A DNA stretch of 64,000 bases from an uncultured Clostridia bacterium (GTDB taxonomy: Bacteria > Bacillota > Clostridia > UMGS1883), in contig CAKSFM010000001.1 of the NCBI GenBank assembly GCA_934454525.1, positions 1-64,000 of the forward strand. The letters run 5' to 3'. Each line of letters opens with the position of its first letter. Within the stretch, counting starts at the first letter, position 1. The notes under the pieces were generated by a model. The model was not told the origin of the DNA, did no database searches, and saw only the letters and a list, made by a program, of their open reading frames with translations. Made by a program: the position numbers and the translations under genes. Positions 8,684 to 17,265 of the stretch are shown here, in pieces.

Positions 8684-8941
8684 TCGAAAAAGTCGGTCAA
8701 CCACAAGCAAGCTATAATTTTTATCACATTAACTTTAAAGAGGTTTGATTTAAAAGTAAACTGCAATTAAATCAAATGTTTGTTTGTATCACCCTCAAAA
8801 CCCCGAAATTTCGGGGTTTTTGCTTGTTTTCGTTCGGCACACTCTCTAACGTACCCTCGTACGCCGACGAGTGTGCGCCGAACAGATTTACCTTCCTTTT
8901 TCAACGTCTGCCAGCGTGTCGATAGGTTTATCGACACGCTG
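8684..8941. mobile_element. hairpin-rich MITE-like element, copy A
   Basis: A 258-base non-coding insert between two exact 31-bp direct repeats. It shares most of its length with 19891-20114: GAAAAAGTCGGTCAACCACAA at the left, a terminator-like palindrome (8797-8820), a compound hairpin built on GTTCGGC...GCCGAAC around an inner CGTACNNNNGTACG, and CAACGTCTGCCAGC at the right. The ends share CAGAC plus GAAAAAG in inverted orientation. A 13-bp stem with four-base loop (8912-8941) lies at the right end of this copy only. No protein is encoded. Confidence 0.7.
8797..8820. terminator. palindromic terminator inside element copy A
   Basis: A perfect 24-base palindrome of AAAACCCCGAAA and its complement, with runs of T on both sides, able to terminate in either direction. 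The equivalent in copy B is at 19995-20020. Confidence 0.65.
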
Positions 8942-8972
8942 AAAGCAGCGGCAAAGCCGCTGCTTCAGACTG
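8942..8972. repeat. 31-bp direct repeat, copy 2 (hairpin without T-run)
   Basis: Identical to 8653-8683. It lies eight bases beyond the stop codon of the secreted repeat protein. Read on the minus strand the hairpin is followed by CAGCGTG rather than T residues, so this copy appears cut off from its original T-run. Confidence 0.75.
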
Positions 8973-8979
8973 CTGAGAA

Positions 8980-10155
8980 TCAAGCTTTCCATGACGTTCC
9001 GTCACTGAACACAACCTCAAGCACTTTAAGATTCTTTATACTTGCGGCAACGCTTCCGTTTTTAACAACCCATGCCGCGCGCTTGCTTTCGCACGGAGTC
9101 ATTTCAAGTTTTTCGACAAAATACGACCCGGAATTTGTTTCGACAATATTTCCTGCAGAATCGCATATATCAAAATTTACCTTGAACGACTGAATCCTGC
9201 TGTTGCTTACATTTCTGTACTCAAGAACAATGAGCTTCTTTCCGTCCTTATCGGCAAACCAATAGTTAATAAAGCCGAGCGGCGAATTTGCTGCCGTTCT
9301 CCACGAATCCGTCACCTGGGTTCTCAGATAATAGAGCATTGAAACATATTCGGATTCCGTTTTTTCAAGCTTTGTTATTGCGTTTTGCACCATTTCAAAC
9401 GCCGCTTCATACTTCTTTGCTTCAAGAAGCTGCGTTGCTCCGCTCACATCTCCTCTGCCGAATGCCGCATATGCATAAACGGCTTCATCATAAGCCGGAT
9501 ACCATCCCTCGGACTTCGCTGCTTCAGCATTTGCCGAAAGAATGTCCTTTTTGTTTCCGTCCGCATCGTACACTGTTACATATGTTCCGTCCGGTTTTGT
9601 TTTTGTCCAGCCTGCATTTAAGTATTTCGAAAGCTCGCTTTCACTGATAACCTTTGATTCGCCGGCTTCATTGTAAACCGTGACCTTTGAATCGGCAGCC
9701 GGTTCGTTCGGAACGGAAGCATCTGTCTTGTCCCACCCGAGCGCCTTGTACATTTCAAGCTGATATGCCGGAACAGTAATTACAGGTCCGTTCGGCAGCA
9801 GCATTATCGTAACCTTTTCGCTCGTCTGCGTTTGCGAATCGGTCTTTGTTCCGTCCGTTTTTGTATCATCTGTTTTTGCGTCAGCTGTCTGCTCTTTAAC
9901 AAACCAGCCAACTTTTTTATAATCCTCAACCTTGTCGGCGCGAACAGTTATCGTTCTGCCGTCGGCAGCGTACATTTCCACGGGTTTATCCTTGAACCAT
10001 CCCATGCTCTCTGCAGTGTAAGCCGCAACCTGGCTTTCATCAACCTCTATCGTGCGGTTGTCGAGCGAATAAAGCGTGACATTGGCAGCCAGCGCCGACG
10101 CTGCGGTGCAGACGGTGATTGCAGCCGTCAATACGGCAGTTAATGTTTTTTTCAT
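8980..10155 (-). CDS. secreted protein with five short GW-ended repeats, unknown function
   Basis: A 391-residue exported protein that I cannot assign to a family. A signal peptide ends at ALA-A near residue 24. Five related segments follow. Each begins with a V-T-x-Y/L strand, has a D/N-G turn in most copies, and ends in a short helix closing with Gly-Trp (MGW, VGW, LGW, AGW, EGW) at roughly residues 25-50, 58-85, 113-145, 155-185 and 190-218. A Thr/Asp/Lys linker separates repeats two and three. The C-terminal half has a helical part (EAVYAYAAFGRGDV...) and a beta-rich domain ending near the C-terminus. The ATG at 10155 follows a GGGGG site; a TTG six bases earlier is less likely. It has its own strong promoter. 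Confidence 0.85.
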   Translation of the reverse strand: MKKTLTAVLTAAITVCTAASALAANVTLYSLDNRTIEVDESQVAAYTAESMGWFKDKPVEMYAADGRTITVRADKVEDYKKVGWFVKEQTADAKTDDTKTDGTKTDSQTQTSEKVTIMLLPNGPVITVPAYQLEMYKALGWDKTDASVPNEPAADSKVTVYNEAGESKVISESELSKYLNAGWTKTKPDGTYVTVYDADGNKKDILSANAEAAKSEGWYPAYDEAVYAYAAFGRGDVSGATQLLEAKKYEAAFEMVQNAITKLEKTESEYVSMLYYLRTQVTDSWRTAANSPLGFINYWFADKDGKKLIVLEYRNVSNSRIQSFKVNFDICDSAGNIVETNSGSYFVEKLEMTPCESKRAAWVVKNGSVAASIKNLKVLEVVFSDGTSWKA

Positions 10156-10186
10156 ATCCAAAGCCCCCTTTGACTCGTATATTAAT

Positions 10187-10215
10187 ATTATAACTCAAAT
10201 ATAATGCAAGGTCAA
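10187..10215 (-). promoter_or_regulatory. promoter of the GW-repeat secreted protein
   Basis: Minus-strand TTGACC (10210-10215) and TATAAT (10187-10192) with a 17-base spacer, about 30 bases upstream of the start codon. Confidence 0.8.
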
Positions 10216-10234
10216 TCAATAAATTATTAAATAT

Positions 10235-11602
10235 TTATTTCCGCTCACTCAAAGGAACGTATGCTCTTTCAGGCGCAACAGACGTGTATGCCGGGCGGAT
10301 AATTTTATTTGCGTTTACAAGCTCTTCAATGCGGTGTGCGCTCCAGCCGGCAATTCTCGCCGCCGCAAACATCGGCGTGTAAAGCTCCTCCGGCAGGTTC
10401 ATCATCGAATATGCAAAGCCGCTGTAAAAGTCGATATTCGGACTCACGCCTTTATAGATTCTGCGGCGTTTGCCTATAATTTCCGTTGCAAGACGCGCCA
10501 CGCTGTTGTATAGCTCATATTCATCGTTGCGCCCTTGTTCCGCCGACAGATAACCGACATACTGCTTGAATATTTCCGCGCGCGGGTCGGACACTGAATA
10601 TACTGCGTGCCCCATTCCGTAGATAAGTCCTGTTTTATCGAAAGCTTCCTTTTCAAGGATTTTAACAAGGTATGCACTAAGCTCATCGTCATCTTTCCAG
10701 TCGGAAACGTGTTTTTTTATATCCTCAAACATTCTATGCACCTTGATATTCGCGCCGCCGTGCTTCGGACCTTTCAGAGAACAAAGCGATGCCGCCGTTG
10801 ACGAATAGGTGTCCGTACCGGACGAGGTTACAACGTGTGTTGTGAAAGTTGAATTGTTGCCTCCGCCATGTTCTGCATGAAGAACAAGCGCCATATCAAG
10901 CAGCCGCGCTTCAAGCGGCGAAAACGACTGGTTGGGGCGAAGCAGGAGAAGGATATTCTCTGCCGTTGAATACTTCTTTTCGGGATTATGAATATACAAC
11001 CCCTGTTTCATTATGTAGTGGTTGTACGCCTGATATGCATACACCATAAGAAGCGGAAAATTCGCAATAAGCTGAATTGACTGGCGCAAAACGTTCGGAA
11101 TTGACAAATCGTTTGCATTTTTATCATAGGAATAAAGCGTGAGCACACTGCGCGCAAGCGAATTCATAATATCGCGGTTCGGCGCTTTCATAACAACATC
11201 GCGCACAAAGTTGCGCGGCAGCGTTCTGTAGGTCACGAGCAGGTCATTGAAGTTTTTCAGCTCCTCAGCGTTCGGAAGTTCTCCGAACAGAAGAAGATAT
11301 ACCGTTTCCTCAAAGCCGAAGCGGTTATCCTTTAAAAAGCCGCTTACAATATCATTAATATTAATTCCGCGGTAATAAAGCTCACCGGAACAGGGAACGC
11401 TTTCTCCGTTCACAGTTTTTGACGAATTAATTGTTGAGATTTCCGTCAGTCCGGTAACCACGCCCTTTCCGTTCAAATCTCTGAGTCCTCTGTTTACATG
11501 ATGCTTTTCATAAAGTTCCTGGTCAATCACACCGTTTTTAAGGCATTTTTCCGACAGTGAGAAAATCGCGGGAGTTATCTCCGAATAATTCTTTACCGGC
11601 AT
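10235..11602 (-). CDS. gltA: citrate synthase
   Basis: A 455-residue citrate synthase condensing oxaloacetate with acetyl-CoA. The active-site regions HAEHGGGNNSTF (about residue 243), GPKHGGAN and GMGHAVY (about residue 330) are intact, as are the NIDFYSG and RIAGWSAHRIEE segments near the C-terminus. The length and the long N-terminal region fit the clostridial type. An ATG follows AAAGGAG. It is transcribed alone from the promoter at 11669-11697. A 2-methylcitrate synthase side activity cannot be excluded. With no other cycle enzymes nearby, a biosynthetic (glutamate) role is likely. Confidence 0.95.
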   Translation of the reverse strand: MPVKNYSEITPAIFSLSEKCLKNGVIDQELYEKHHVNRGLRDLNGKGVVTGLTEISTINSSKTVNGESVPCSGELYYRGININDIVSGFLKDNRFGFEETVYLLLFGELPNAEELKNFNDLLVTYRTLPRNFVRDVVMKAPNRDIMNSLARSVLTLYSYDKNANDLSIPNVLRQSIQLIANFPLLMVYAYQAYNHYIMKQGLYIHNPEKKYSTAENILLLLRPNQSFSPLEARLLDMALVLHAEHGGGNNSTFTTHVVTSSGTDTYSSTAASLCSLKGPKHGGANIKVHRMFEDIKKHVSDWKDDDELSAYLVKILEKEAFDKTGLIYGMGHAVYSVSDPRAEIFKQYVGYLSAEQGRNDEYELYNSVARLATEIIGKRRRIYKGVSPNIDFYSGFAYSMMNLPEELYTPMFAAARIAGWSAHRIEELVNANKIIRPAYTSVAPERAYVPLSERK

Positions 11603-11668
11603 ACAGTCATCTCCTTTATTTGGTATATGTCACAAAACACAATCCGGTTCTGAAAACATTATATTTTA

Positions 11669-11697
11669 ATTTTACATTGTATTTTTTTAAAAGTCAA
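11669..11697 (-). promoter_or_regulatory. promoter of gltA
   Basis: Minus-strand TTGACT (11692-11697) and TAAAAT (11669-11674) with a 17-base spacer, about 65 bases upstream of the citrate synthase start. Confidence 0.75.
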
Positions 11698-11735
11698 ATG
11701 TTTTTTACGAAAACAGCCTTTATCGACAAAATTTG

Positions 11736-14042
11736 TCAGTCAACGGAATATGCCCCGGTTGCGCCGCCGGAAGACGCATAAAGCTTGTTTAAACTGTAGG
11801 TTGCGCCATCCTGCGTTATGTTAAACGTGACATACTTCATCTTTTCAACCTTTTCGGGAAGCGAGGAAAAATCCGATTCATCGGCAAGCGCAATATAGCG
11901 GACGCCGTTTTTGATAAACGCAAGGTTTTCGTTTCCGTTATACACCACAAAAACATTTTTGTTTTTCGCAATATCCGAGAGATAATCGCGGAAAACCTCC
12001 GATTCAAGCGTATCGGAAAAAATCGGAGCGTCTTTCAGCAGCACAAAAATATTTTTTTCGGAAGCGGAGGAAACCGCCGCCGTAAGCTTATTCCATTGCT
12101 GATTCTTAAGCGAGCCGCCGCTCATTATAAGCGACACGGCAAGAGCGCCCGGAAAATGTGACTCGCTGTAACCGTCAGCCGTTAAGGGACTGACTCCGTT
12201 CGGGGTGATATCCGAAAGCACTGCGCCGCCTAATATTGCGCTTGCCGAAGCTTCACCCAGAGTTTTTGCCGCAGCAGCATAATTTATTCTGCCGAAAAGC
12301 GTATTTACCGGCGCGCCTGCAAACACGGTGAACCGATATCCGTTCCCTGCGGAGGATTTAAGCTCATCACGCGTTACTGCTTCCGTTACCGCTGCGCTGC
12401 CGCTGCCTCCGCAGCTTACCGATATGCTGCGGCGCACATCTCCGTATGACAGCGCAAGTTCACCGAAGCCCTCGCGCAGAGCCGTTATTTTGCCGTTGTC
12501 AAACGAGAGCAGCGTTAAATCACATGACGGCTTCAAAAGCGATATATCACGCACCTGAGCAGTGTTTCCGTTCTTATCATAAACGGACGCAATGCTCTGC
12601 GATATCCCATCCCCCTTTTTCAGCGTTATGCTTTTATTGGTAAGAATTCCGTAAACATCGTCTATCACATTAAATACACATGATGTTTGCCAAACATCGT
12701 TGCAGTACAAATCGGCAACCGTTTCACCGCCGCCGCCTGCATAAAACACATTGTTTTCAATTCTGCCGCTGCCCTTTGATATAACCCATTTCAGTTCATA
12801 CGAATTATCAGACGGCGTGTTGTAATTTGCATCATAAGGAATAACGCTTATTTTTACACTGTCGCCGGACAGAACATTGTTTGATTCCGGTTTCACCTCA
12901 AATCCGGCAGCCTTTCCCGGCTCTGCCGATGATGTTACGGCAACCGCATTGATAACCTTTCTGTTTTCACTCGGATAATTAACTGTGTGAAGCTCGCTGT
13001 TGTCAATCGTTTTGCCGACCATACGCGTTGAGCCGCCGCCATCCAGATTCAGGGCATTTACGCAGCCAAGCTCAAGGCATATATCAGCAAGCGCGTCAAG
13101 CGTTACTCCGCGGCTGACGCGCTGTCTGCCGTCCACAGTGATGAGATACACAACCGTGCCATCGGAATTCGTGCCTATCGCCGTACGCGGATTTATTCCG
13201 CTGACGCTGTGCGTTATCTTCGTTTTCTTTCCGCCCGACAGCAGCATTGTGCCGCCGCCGAAAGCCGTTTTTGCGTTATCAATGGACGGCGATGCGGAAA
13301 TATCAAGCTTGACCTTGTCACCGATGTTCATATTTTCATTTAAAAACGGAGTCATTGAATCATCAATTGCAAGAATATACCCGTTTTCCGGAACCGATAC
13401 CGTTCCGCCCATGCTTGTTCCTTTTGCCGAAACAGTGCCGTCCGTTACAGTTACGACCGTTATGCCCCGGGGAAGATACGGCGATGTTCCGCCGTTAAAA
13501 TCCGCCGTATACATAAGGAGAGCGCCGTAATACTTCGTGGGTTTGTTGATATGCGTCACTGCCATAACGGCGCCGTTCGCCGCTGTCAGATATGCCGAAA
13601 AGCTTATATACGAAAGGCTGAGAGAATTTCCGCTGAAAATACCGGCAGCCATTGTTGACGTGTCAATATGCGACTGCAGGAGCTTGCCGTCTTTAACCTC
13701 AATGCCAAGACTGAAATTCTGCGATCCGCTGTAGTATGAGAAAAAGTCGGCATTTGTTGCCGCAACAACACCCGGAACGGTTTTTGCAAGATTATCCATG
13801 AGGTCAACCTTGTCACAGCCCGAGGGATTTTTCAGCAGCGAAAGGCTCAGGCTTTCATTTTTGAGATCAGCTTCAACGCAGTTGATATTCAGCGCATAAT
13901 CCCCGTAAAACCGTCTGATGTTCCGAAGCTTCGCACCACCGGGCATTTTTGTTTCCGTTGTGTAGGAATAAATGCCCTCGGCTGACGCGCCGGACGATAT
14001 TAAAAATACAGCGGCGCAGAGCGCCGCAATTATTTTCTTCAT
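11736..14042 (-). CDS. secreted phosphodiester glycosidase (NAGPA-domain) protein with Ig-like and phosphoesterase-like C-terminal parts
   Basis: A 768-residue exported protein. A signal peptide occupies residues 1-22. The first half (about 60-370) is a phosphodiester-glycosidase/NAGPA domain: it carries a conserved NADFFSYYSG-type segment, a central DGRQ and the signature NLDGGGSTRMV followed by V-A-V. An Ig-like beta region (about 375-530) follows. The last 200 residues alternate strands and helices (GGAVLSDI, FVLLKDAP, FVVYNGN) in the manner of a metallophosphoesterase fold, but lack a clear set of metal ligands. In known members NAGPA removes a sugar from a sugar-phosphate diester; the substrate here is unknown, with cell-wall or exopolysaccharide turnover possible. 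The ATG follows GGGAG. Confidence 0.85.
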   Translation of the reverse strand: MKKIIAALCAAVFLISSGASAEGIYSYTTETKMPGGAKLRNIRRFYGDYALNINCVEADLKNESLSLSLLKNPSGCDKVDLMDNLAKTVPGVVAATNADFFSYYSGSQNFSLGIEVKDGKLLQSHIDTSTMAAGIFSGNSLSLSYISFSAYLTAANGAVMAVTHINKPTKYYGALLMYTADFNGGTSPYLPRGITVVTVTDGTVSAKGTSMGGTVSVPENGYILAIDDSMTPFLNENMNIGDKVKLDISASPSIDNAKTAFGGGTMLLSGGKKTKITHSVSGINPRTAIGTNSDGTVVYLITVDGRQRVSRGVTLDALADICLELGCVNALNLDGGGSTRMVGKTIDNSELHTVNYPSENRKVINAVAVTSSAEPGKAAGFEVKPESNNVLSGDSVKISVIPYDANYNTPSDNSYELKWVISKGSGRIENNVFYAGGGGETVADLYCNDVWQTSCVFNVIDDVYGILTNKSITLKKGDGISQSIASVYDKNGNTAQVRDISLLKPSCDLTLLSFDNGKITALREGFGELALSYGDVRRSISVSCGGSGSAAVTEAVTRDELKSSAGNGYRFTVFAGAPVNTLFGRINYAAAAKTLGEASASAILGGAVLSDITPNGVSPLTADGYSESHFPGALAVSLIMSGGSLKNQQWNKLTAAVSSASEKNIFVLLKDAPIFSDTLESEVFRDYLSDIAKNKNVFVVYNGNENLAFIKNGVRYIALADESDFSSLPEKVEKMKYVTFNITQDGATYSLNKLYASSGGATGAYSVD

Positions 14043-14061
14043 GCAAATCATCTCCCATTTA

Positions 14062-14090
14062 ATTATACAGCAAAATGTTCTGCATTTCAA
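14062..14090 (-). promoter_or_regulatory. promoter of the NAGPA-domain gene
   Basis: Minus-strand TTGAAA (14085-14090) and TATAAT (14062-14067), 17-base spacer, about 20 bases ahead of the start codon. Confidence 0.75.
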
Positions 14091-14109
14091 TAGGAAAAAC
14101 ATGACTTCA

Positions 14110-14937
14110 TTAATATTCGTCAAGGCTTTTAAACTCATAACCCTCCGCGCGCGCCTTATCAATTATGTTTGCGAGTGCGTCGGCATTGCCCTTGGAAACT
14201 GCATGAAGAAGCAAAACGCACCCGTTATGCAGGTTTGAAAGCACATTTTGCTCTGCTTCCGCTGCGGAAACATCGTTTTTCCAATCCACATATGCAAGTG
14301 ACCAAAAGGTATTAATATATCCGAGGTCATTGGTTATCGCAAGCGTTCTTTCACTGTATTCCCCTTTCGGCGGACGGATATACCTGCATTTTTGTTTGCA
14401 GACGCCGTAAACAAGCCGGTCAAGCTCGTTCACCTCATCATAAATTTCTTTTGCTGTTGAAACAGATGGCAGCGACGGGTGATTCACTGTGTGATTGCCG
14501 ATAATATGCCCCTCCTTTGCCATCCGCATGATAAGCTCCGGTTCACCTTTGACATACGGACCGGCGACAAAAAATGCCGCAGGAACGCTTTTTTCCCTGA
14601 GCGTGTCAAGAATCAGTGAGGTATAACCGTTTTCATACCCCTCGTCAAATGTCAGATACAGCACCTTTTCTTTTTCGCTGCCCATGTAAATGCAGTTATA
14701 CTTATTCATCATCTCTGTTTGCTGCGGCGTAAATTCGGGTCGGCTCTCCGTTCTGCGGAATCCCCAGCCGCAGCACTTGTTCGAAAGCGCACTGTAGCGC
14801 GCGTCGTCAAGCGGCTGCATGGTTTTTGCGGTTTCCGCTGCTTTACCGGAATTATCCCTGCCGCATCCGCAGAGCGCAGCCAGCAGACAAAATGCCGCAG
14901 CAAAAGCCACTGTTCTTTTTATGTTATTTTTCAGCAT
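14110..14937 (-). CDS. pdaA: PdaA-type delta-lactam-biosynthetic de-N-acetylase (lipoprotein)
   Basis: A 275-residue polysaccharide deacetylase. The N-terminus is a lipoprotein signal with LLAALCGCG, so the protein is membrane-tethered outside the cell. The PdaA-specific lead-in CCGWGFRR precedes NodB motif 1 as TFDEGYENGYT, motif 2 as NHTVNHPS and motif 3 as RPPKGEYSERTL. PdaA removes the N-acetyl group from muramic acid during synthesis of muramic delta-lactam in spore cortex, so its presence hints at an endospore former. The second metal aspartate of classical NodB motif 1 (TFDD) is Glu here; PdaA proteins commonly vary at this site. The start at 14937 follows CGGAGG; the frame is open upstream without a ribosome site. 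Confidence 0.9.
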   Translation of the reverse strand: MLKNNIKRTVAFAAAFCLLAALCGCGRDNSGKAAETAKTMQPLDDARYSALSNKCCGWGFRRTESRPEFTPQQTEMMNKYNCIYMGSEKEKVLYLTFDEGYENGYTSLILDTLREKSVPAAFFVAGPYVKGEPELIMRMAKEGHIIGNHTVNHPSLPSVSTAKEIYDEVNELDRLVYGVCKQKCRYIRPPKGEYSERTLAITNDLGYINTFWSLAYVDWKNDVSAAEAEQNVLSNLHNGCVLLLHAVSKGNADALANIIDKARAEGYEFKSLDEY

Positions 14938-14956
14938 ATAAAAAACCTCCGAAAGA

Positions 14957-14995
14957 AAAAAATACCACCGTATGTAACTACAGTGGTATTTTATT
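14957..14995 (-). terminator. terminator of the secD-secF operon
   Basis: On the minus strand AAAATACCAC and GTGGTATTTT pair around a roughly 14-base inner part that can itself pair partly (TGTA/CATA), followed by a T-rich tract. It lies just after secF and before the pdaA ribosome site. Confidence 0.8.
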
Positions 14996-15013
14996 CTTAT
15001 AAGGCGCGGTTTA

Positions 15014-15898
15014 TTACCTTGCGTTTTTCTTTCCGCTTGCTTTCCACCAAGCCCAGAAAGGACCTGCGATAAACAGCGATGAATACGTTCCGGCAATAAT
15101 ACCCACGATAATCGGAAGCGCAAACTCGCGGATGGAATCAACACCCATTACATAGAGTACGCCGATTGTAAACAGCGTTGTAAGCGACGAGTTGATAGCT
15201 CTGAAATATGAGCCGCGGATTGCATTATCGGCAATCTCATCAAACGAAGCTTTTTTCATTGTACGCTGATTTTCACGCACACGGTCAAACACTATAATCG
15301 TTGCATTGATTGAGTAACCTACAATCGTAAGCACAGCGGCGATAAATCCTGTGTTTACCGTAAATCCGAAGAGCGCATAGAAGCCGAGCATAATCATAAC
15401 GTCGTGCGTGAGAGCAAGCACTGCGCTTGAACCCGACTGGAAGTCGAAACGGAATGTGATATAAACAAGCATGAGCACAATTGCAAGAAGAATTGCTTTA
15501 AGCGAATCCCCGATGAGTCTGCCGCTTACAGTACCGCTTACCTTGTCGTTGGCAAGAACGTTTTTCTGCTTAAGATTGAAAGCAGCCTTCATATCCTCGA
15601 TAATTTTATCGCTCTGTTCGTTTGTAAGCTCAACGGTTTTTATCGAAACATCATTTTCGCCCGTCTTCTGAATTGTTATATCATTGGAACCGGAAGCGTC
15701 CTTAACAATACTGCGAACCTGTTCCTCAACCTTTGAAGAATACTTCGTTTTTCCGAGATTGAACTGAAGCGTGTTACCGCCCGTGAAGTCGATGCCGTAG
15801 TTAAGACCTCTCACAAAGAGAAGAATAATGCTCAGCACAACGAGGAATCCCGAAATTGAGAAGAATATTTTTCTTTTTGATGTGGGTGATGAAAACAT
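15014..15898 (-). CDS. secF: protein translocase subunit SecF
   Basis: A 294-residue inner-membrane protein that partners SecD to pull exported proteins across the membrane using the ion gradient. It has one N-terminal membrane segment, a periplasmic-type domain with GIDFTGGN near residue 35, and a C-terminal bundle of five helices containing GYSINATIIVFDRVREN. Its ATG overlaps the SecD stop codon by one base (TAATG), so translation is coupled. Length is normal for the family. Confidence 0.97.
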   Translation of the reverse strand: MFSSPTSKRKIFFSISGFLVVLSIILLFVRGLNYGIDFTGGNTLQFNLGKTKYSSKVEEQVRSIVKDASGSNDITIQKTGENDVSIKTVELTNEQSDKIIEDMKAAFNLKQKNVLANDKVSGTVSGRLIGDSLKAILLAIVLMLVYITFRFDFQSGSSAVLALTHDVMIMLGFYALFGFTVNTGFIAAVLTIVGYSINATIIVFDRVRENQRTMKKASFDEIADNAIRGSYFRAINSSLTTLFTIGVLYVMGVDSIREFALPIIVGIIAGTYSSLFIAGPFWAWWKASGKKNAR

Positions 15899-17214
15899 TA
15901 TGCATCCCTCCTTTTAGCTATTCCGTAAAGTACGGGATTTTTAACGCCGAAGCCTACAATCTGCTTAAGAAGGAACTTTGTAAGCGTTACGGCAGTCAGC
16001 ATACTGATAACAATACCGATGAACAGAGTTACGGCAAAGTTTTTAACAGTACCTGTACCGAAGAGGTAAAGCACAACTGCCGCAATAATCGTTGTTACGT
16101 TAGAGTCGATAACGGCGGTTACAGCTCTGTTAAAGCCTGCGTTTACGGCTGCGCCGACGCTCTTTCCTGAGCGAAGCTCATCCTTGATTCTTTCGAATAT
16201 AACTACGTTTGCGTCAACTGCCATACCGATTGAAAGGATAACGCCGGCAATACCGGGAAGTGTGAGCGTTACGCGGAATTTTGTTACGAAGAAGCCTGCC
16301 ATGATAAGCGTTACGAGCGAGATATAAGCAACAAGGCTGATATCCGCAACAAGACCGGGCAGACGGTATACAAGCAGCATGAATATCATAACGAGGATAA
16401 TACCGATAAGCGCTGCTTTAAGCGATGTTGAAAGCGCCTTTGAACCAAGTGTCGGTCCAACGCTTCTCAGCTCAGCGTCCTTAAGTGAGAACGGAAGCTG
16501 ACCGGAGTTGATGAGGTTTGCAACAGACTCGGCTTTTGCAGCGTCATATTCACCGGTGATAACGCAGCTGTCACTGTCAATAACCTCCTGCACTCTGGGG
16601 CTCATCTGAACCTCGCCGTCAAGAGCAATGCTTATATAGTTCTTGTTTTCGGAAGTTGCGGCAACCGCTTTTTCCGTTGCCTCCTTAAATACCTTCTGCC
16701 CTTCCTTTGAGAAAGAAAGCTGAACATAATATTGTTGTTTCGGCTCTGTCTCACTGACCTGACCGTACTTGCTTACGGCGCCGGAAATATATTTCTTTGA
16801 TCCGTCCATGATAACGCCGCCGTCGGCATCAAGGAATTCGAGCTTTGCCGTTGCGCCGATCATCTTAACCGCTTCCTGCGGATCATCGATATTCGGGATT
16901 TCAACGCGGATACCCGTGTCACCCTGGCGCGAAATTGTTGCTTCGGAATATCCCTCAGCGTCAAGACGTGCACGGATAATGCTTTCGGCAGCGCCCATTT
17001 CTTCGCTCGTTACCTTGCTGATATCCTTAACATCGGGTTCAAACACAATTATCGAACCGCCGACAAGGTCAAGACCCTGTTTAATACCTTTTTCTTTGTC
17101 GAATGTGCTCGGCACTTCAATATTACCGATTTTCACATCGAAAGCAGAGATGTACGCAATGGCTAAAATAAGAACCATTACAAGCAAAAATGAAATAACG
17201 TTTTTTGCCTTCAT
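15898..17214 (-). CDS. secD: protein translocase subunit SecD
   Basis: A 438-residue SecD. After one N-terminal helix it carries the GLDLVGGS motif, a P1 domain with RLDAEGYSEATISRQG, the FSLKDAELRSVGPTLG segment and a five-helix C-terminal region with IGMAVDANVVIFERIKDE. It is shorter than enterobacterial SecD and matches the Gram-positive type. AAAGGAGG lies at good spacing before the ATG. It follows a small secreted-protein gene in the same transcription unit. Confidence 0.97.
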   Translation of the reverse strand: MKAKNVISFLLVMVLILAIAYISAFDVKIGNIEVPSTFDKEKGIKQGLDLVGGSIIVFEPDVKDISKVTSEEMGAAESIIRARLDAEGYSEATISRQGDTGIRVEIPNIDDPQEAVKMIGATAKLEFLDADGGVIMDGSKKYISGAVSKYGQVSETEPKQQYYVQLSFSKEGQKVFKEATEKAVAATSENKNYISIALDGEVQMSPRVQEVIDSDSCVITGEYDAAKAESVANLINSGQLPFSLKDAELRSVGPTLGSKALSTSLKAALIGIILVMIFMLLVYRLPGLVADISLVAYISLVTLIMAGFFVTKFRVTLTLPGIAGVILSIGMAVDANVVIFERIKDELRSGKSVGAAVNAGFNRAVTAVIDSNVTTIIAAVVLYLFGTGTVKNFAVTLFIGIVISMLTAVTLTKFLLKQIVGFGVKNPVLYGIAKRRDA

Positions 17215-17265
17215 CTGATTTCCTCCTTTAATTTTTTCGATGATATATTTTTTTGTGCCGCCTTT

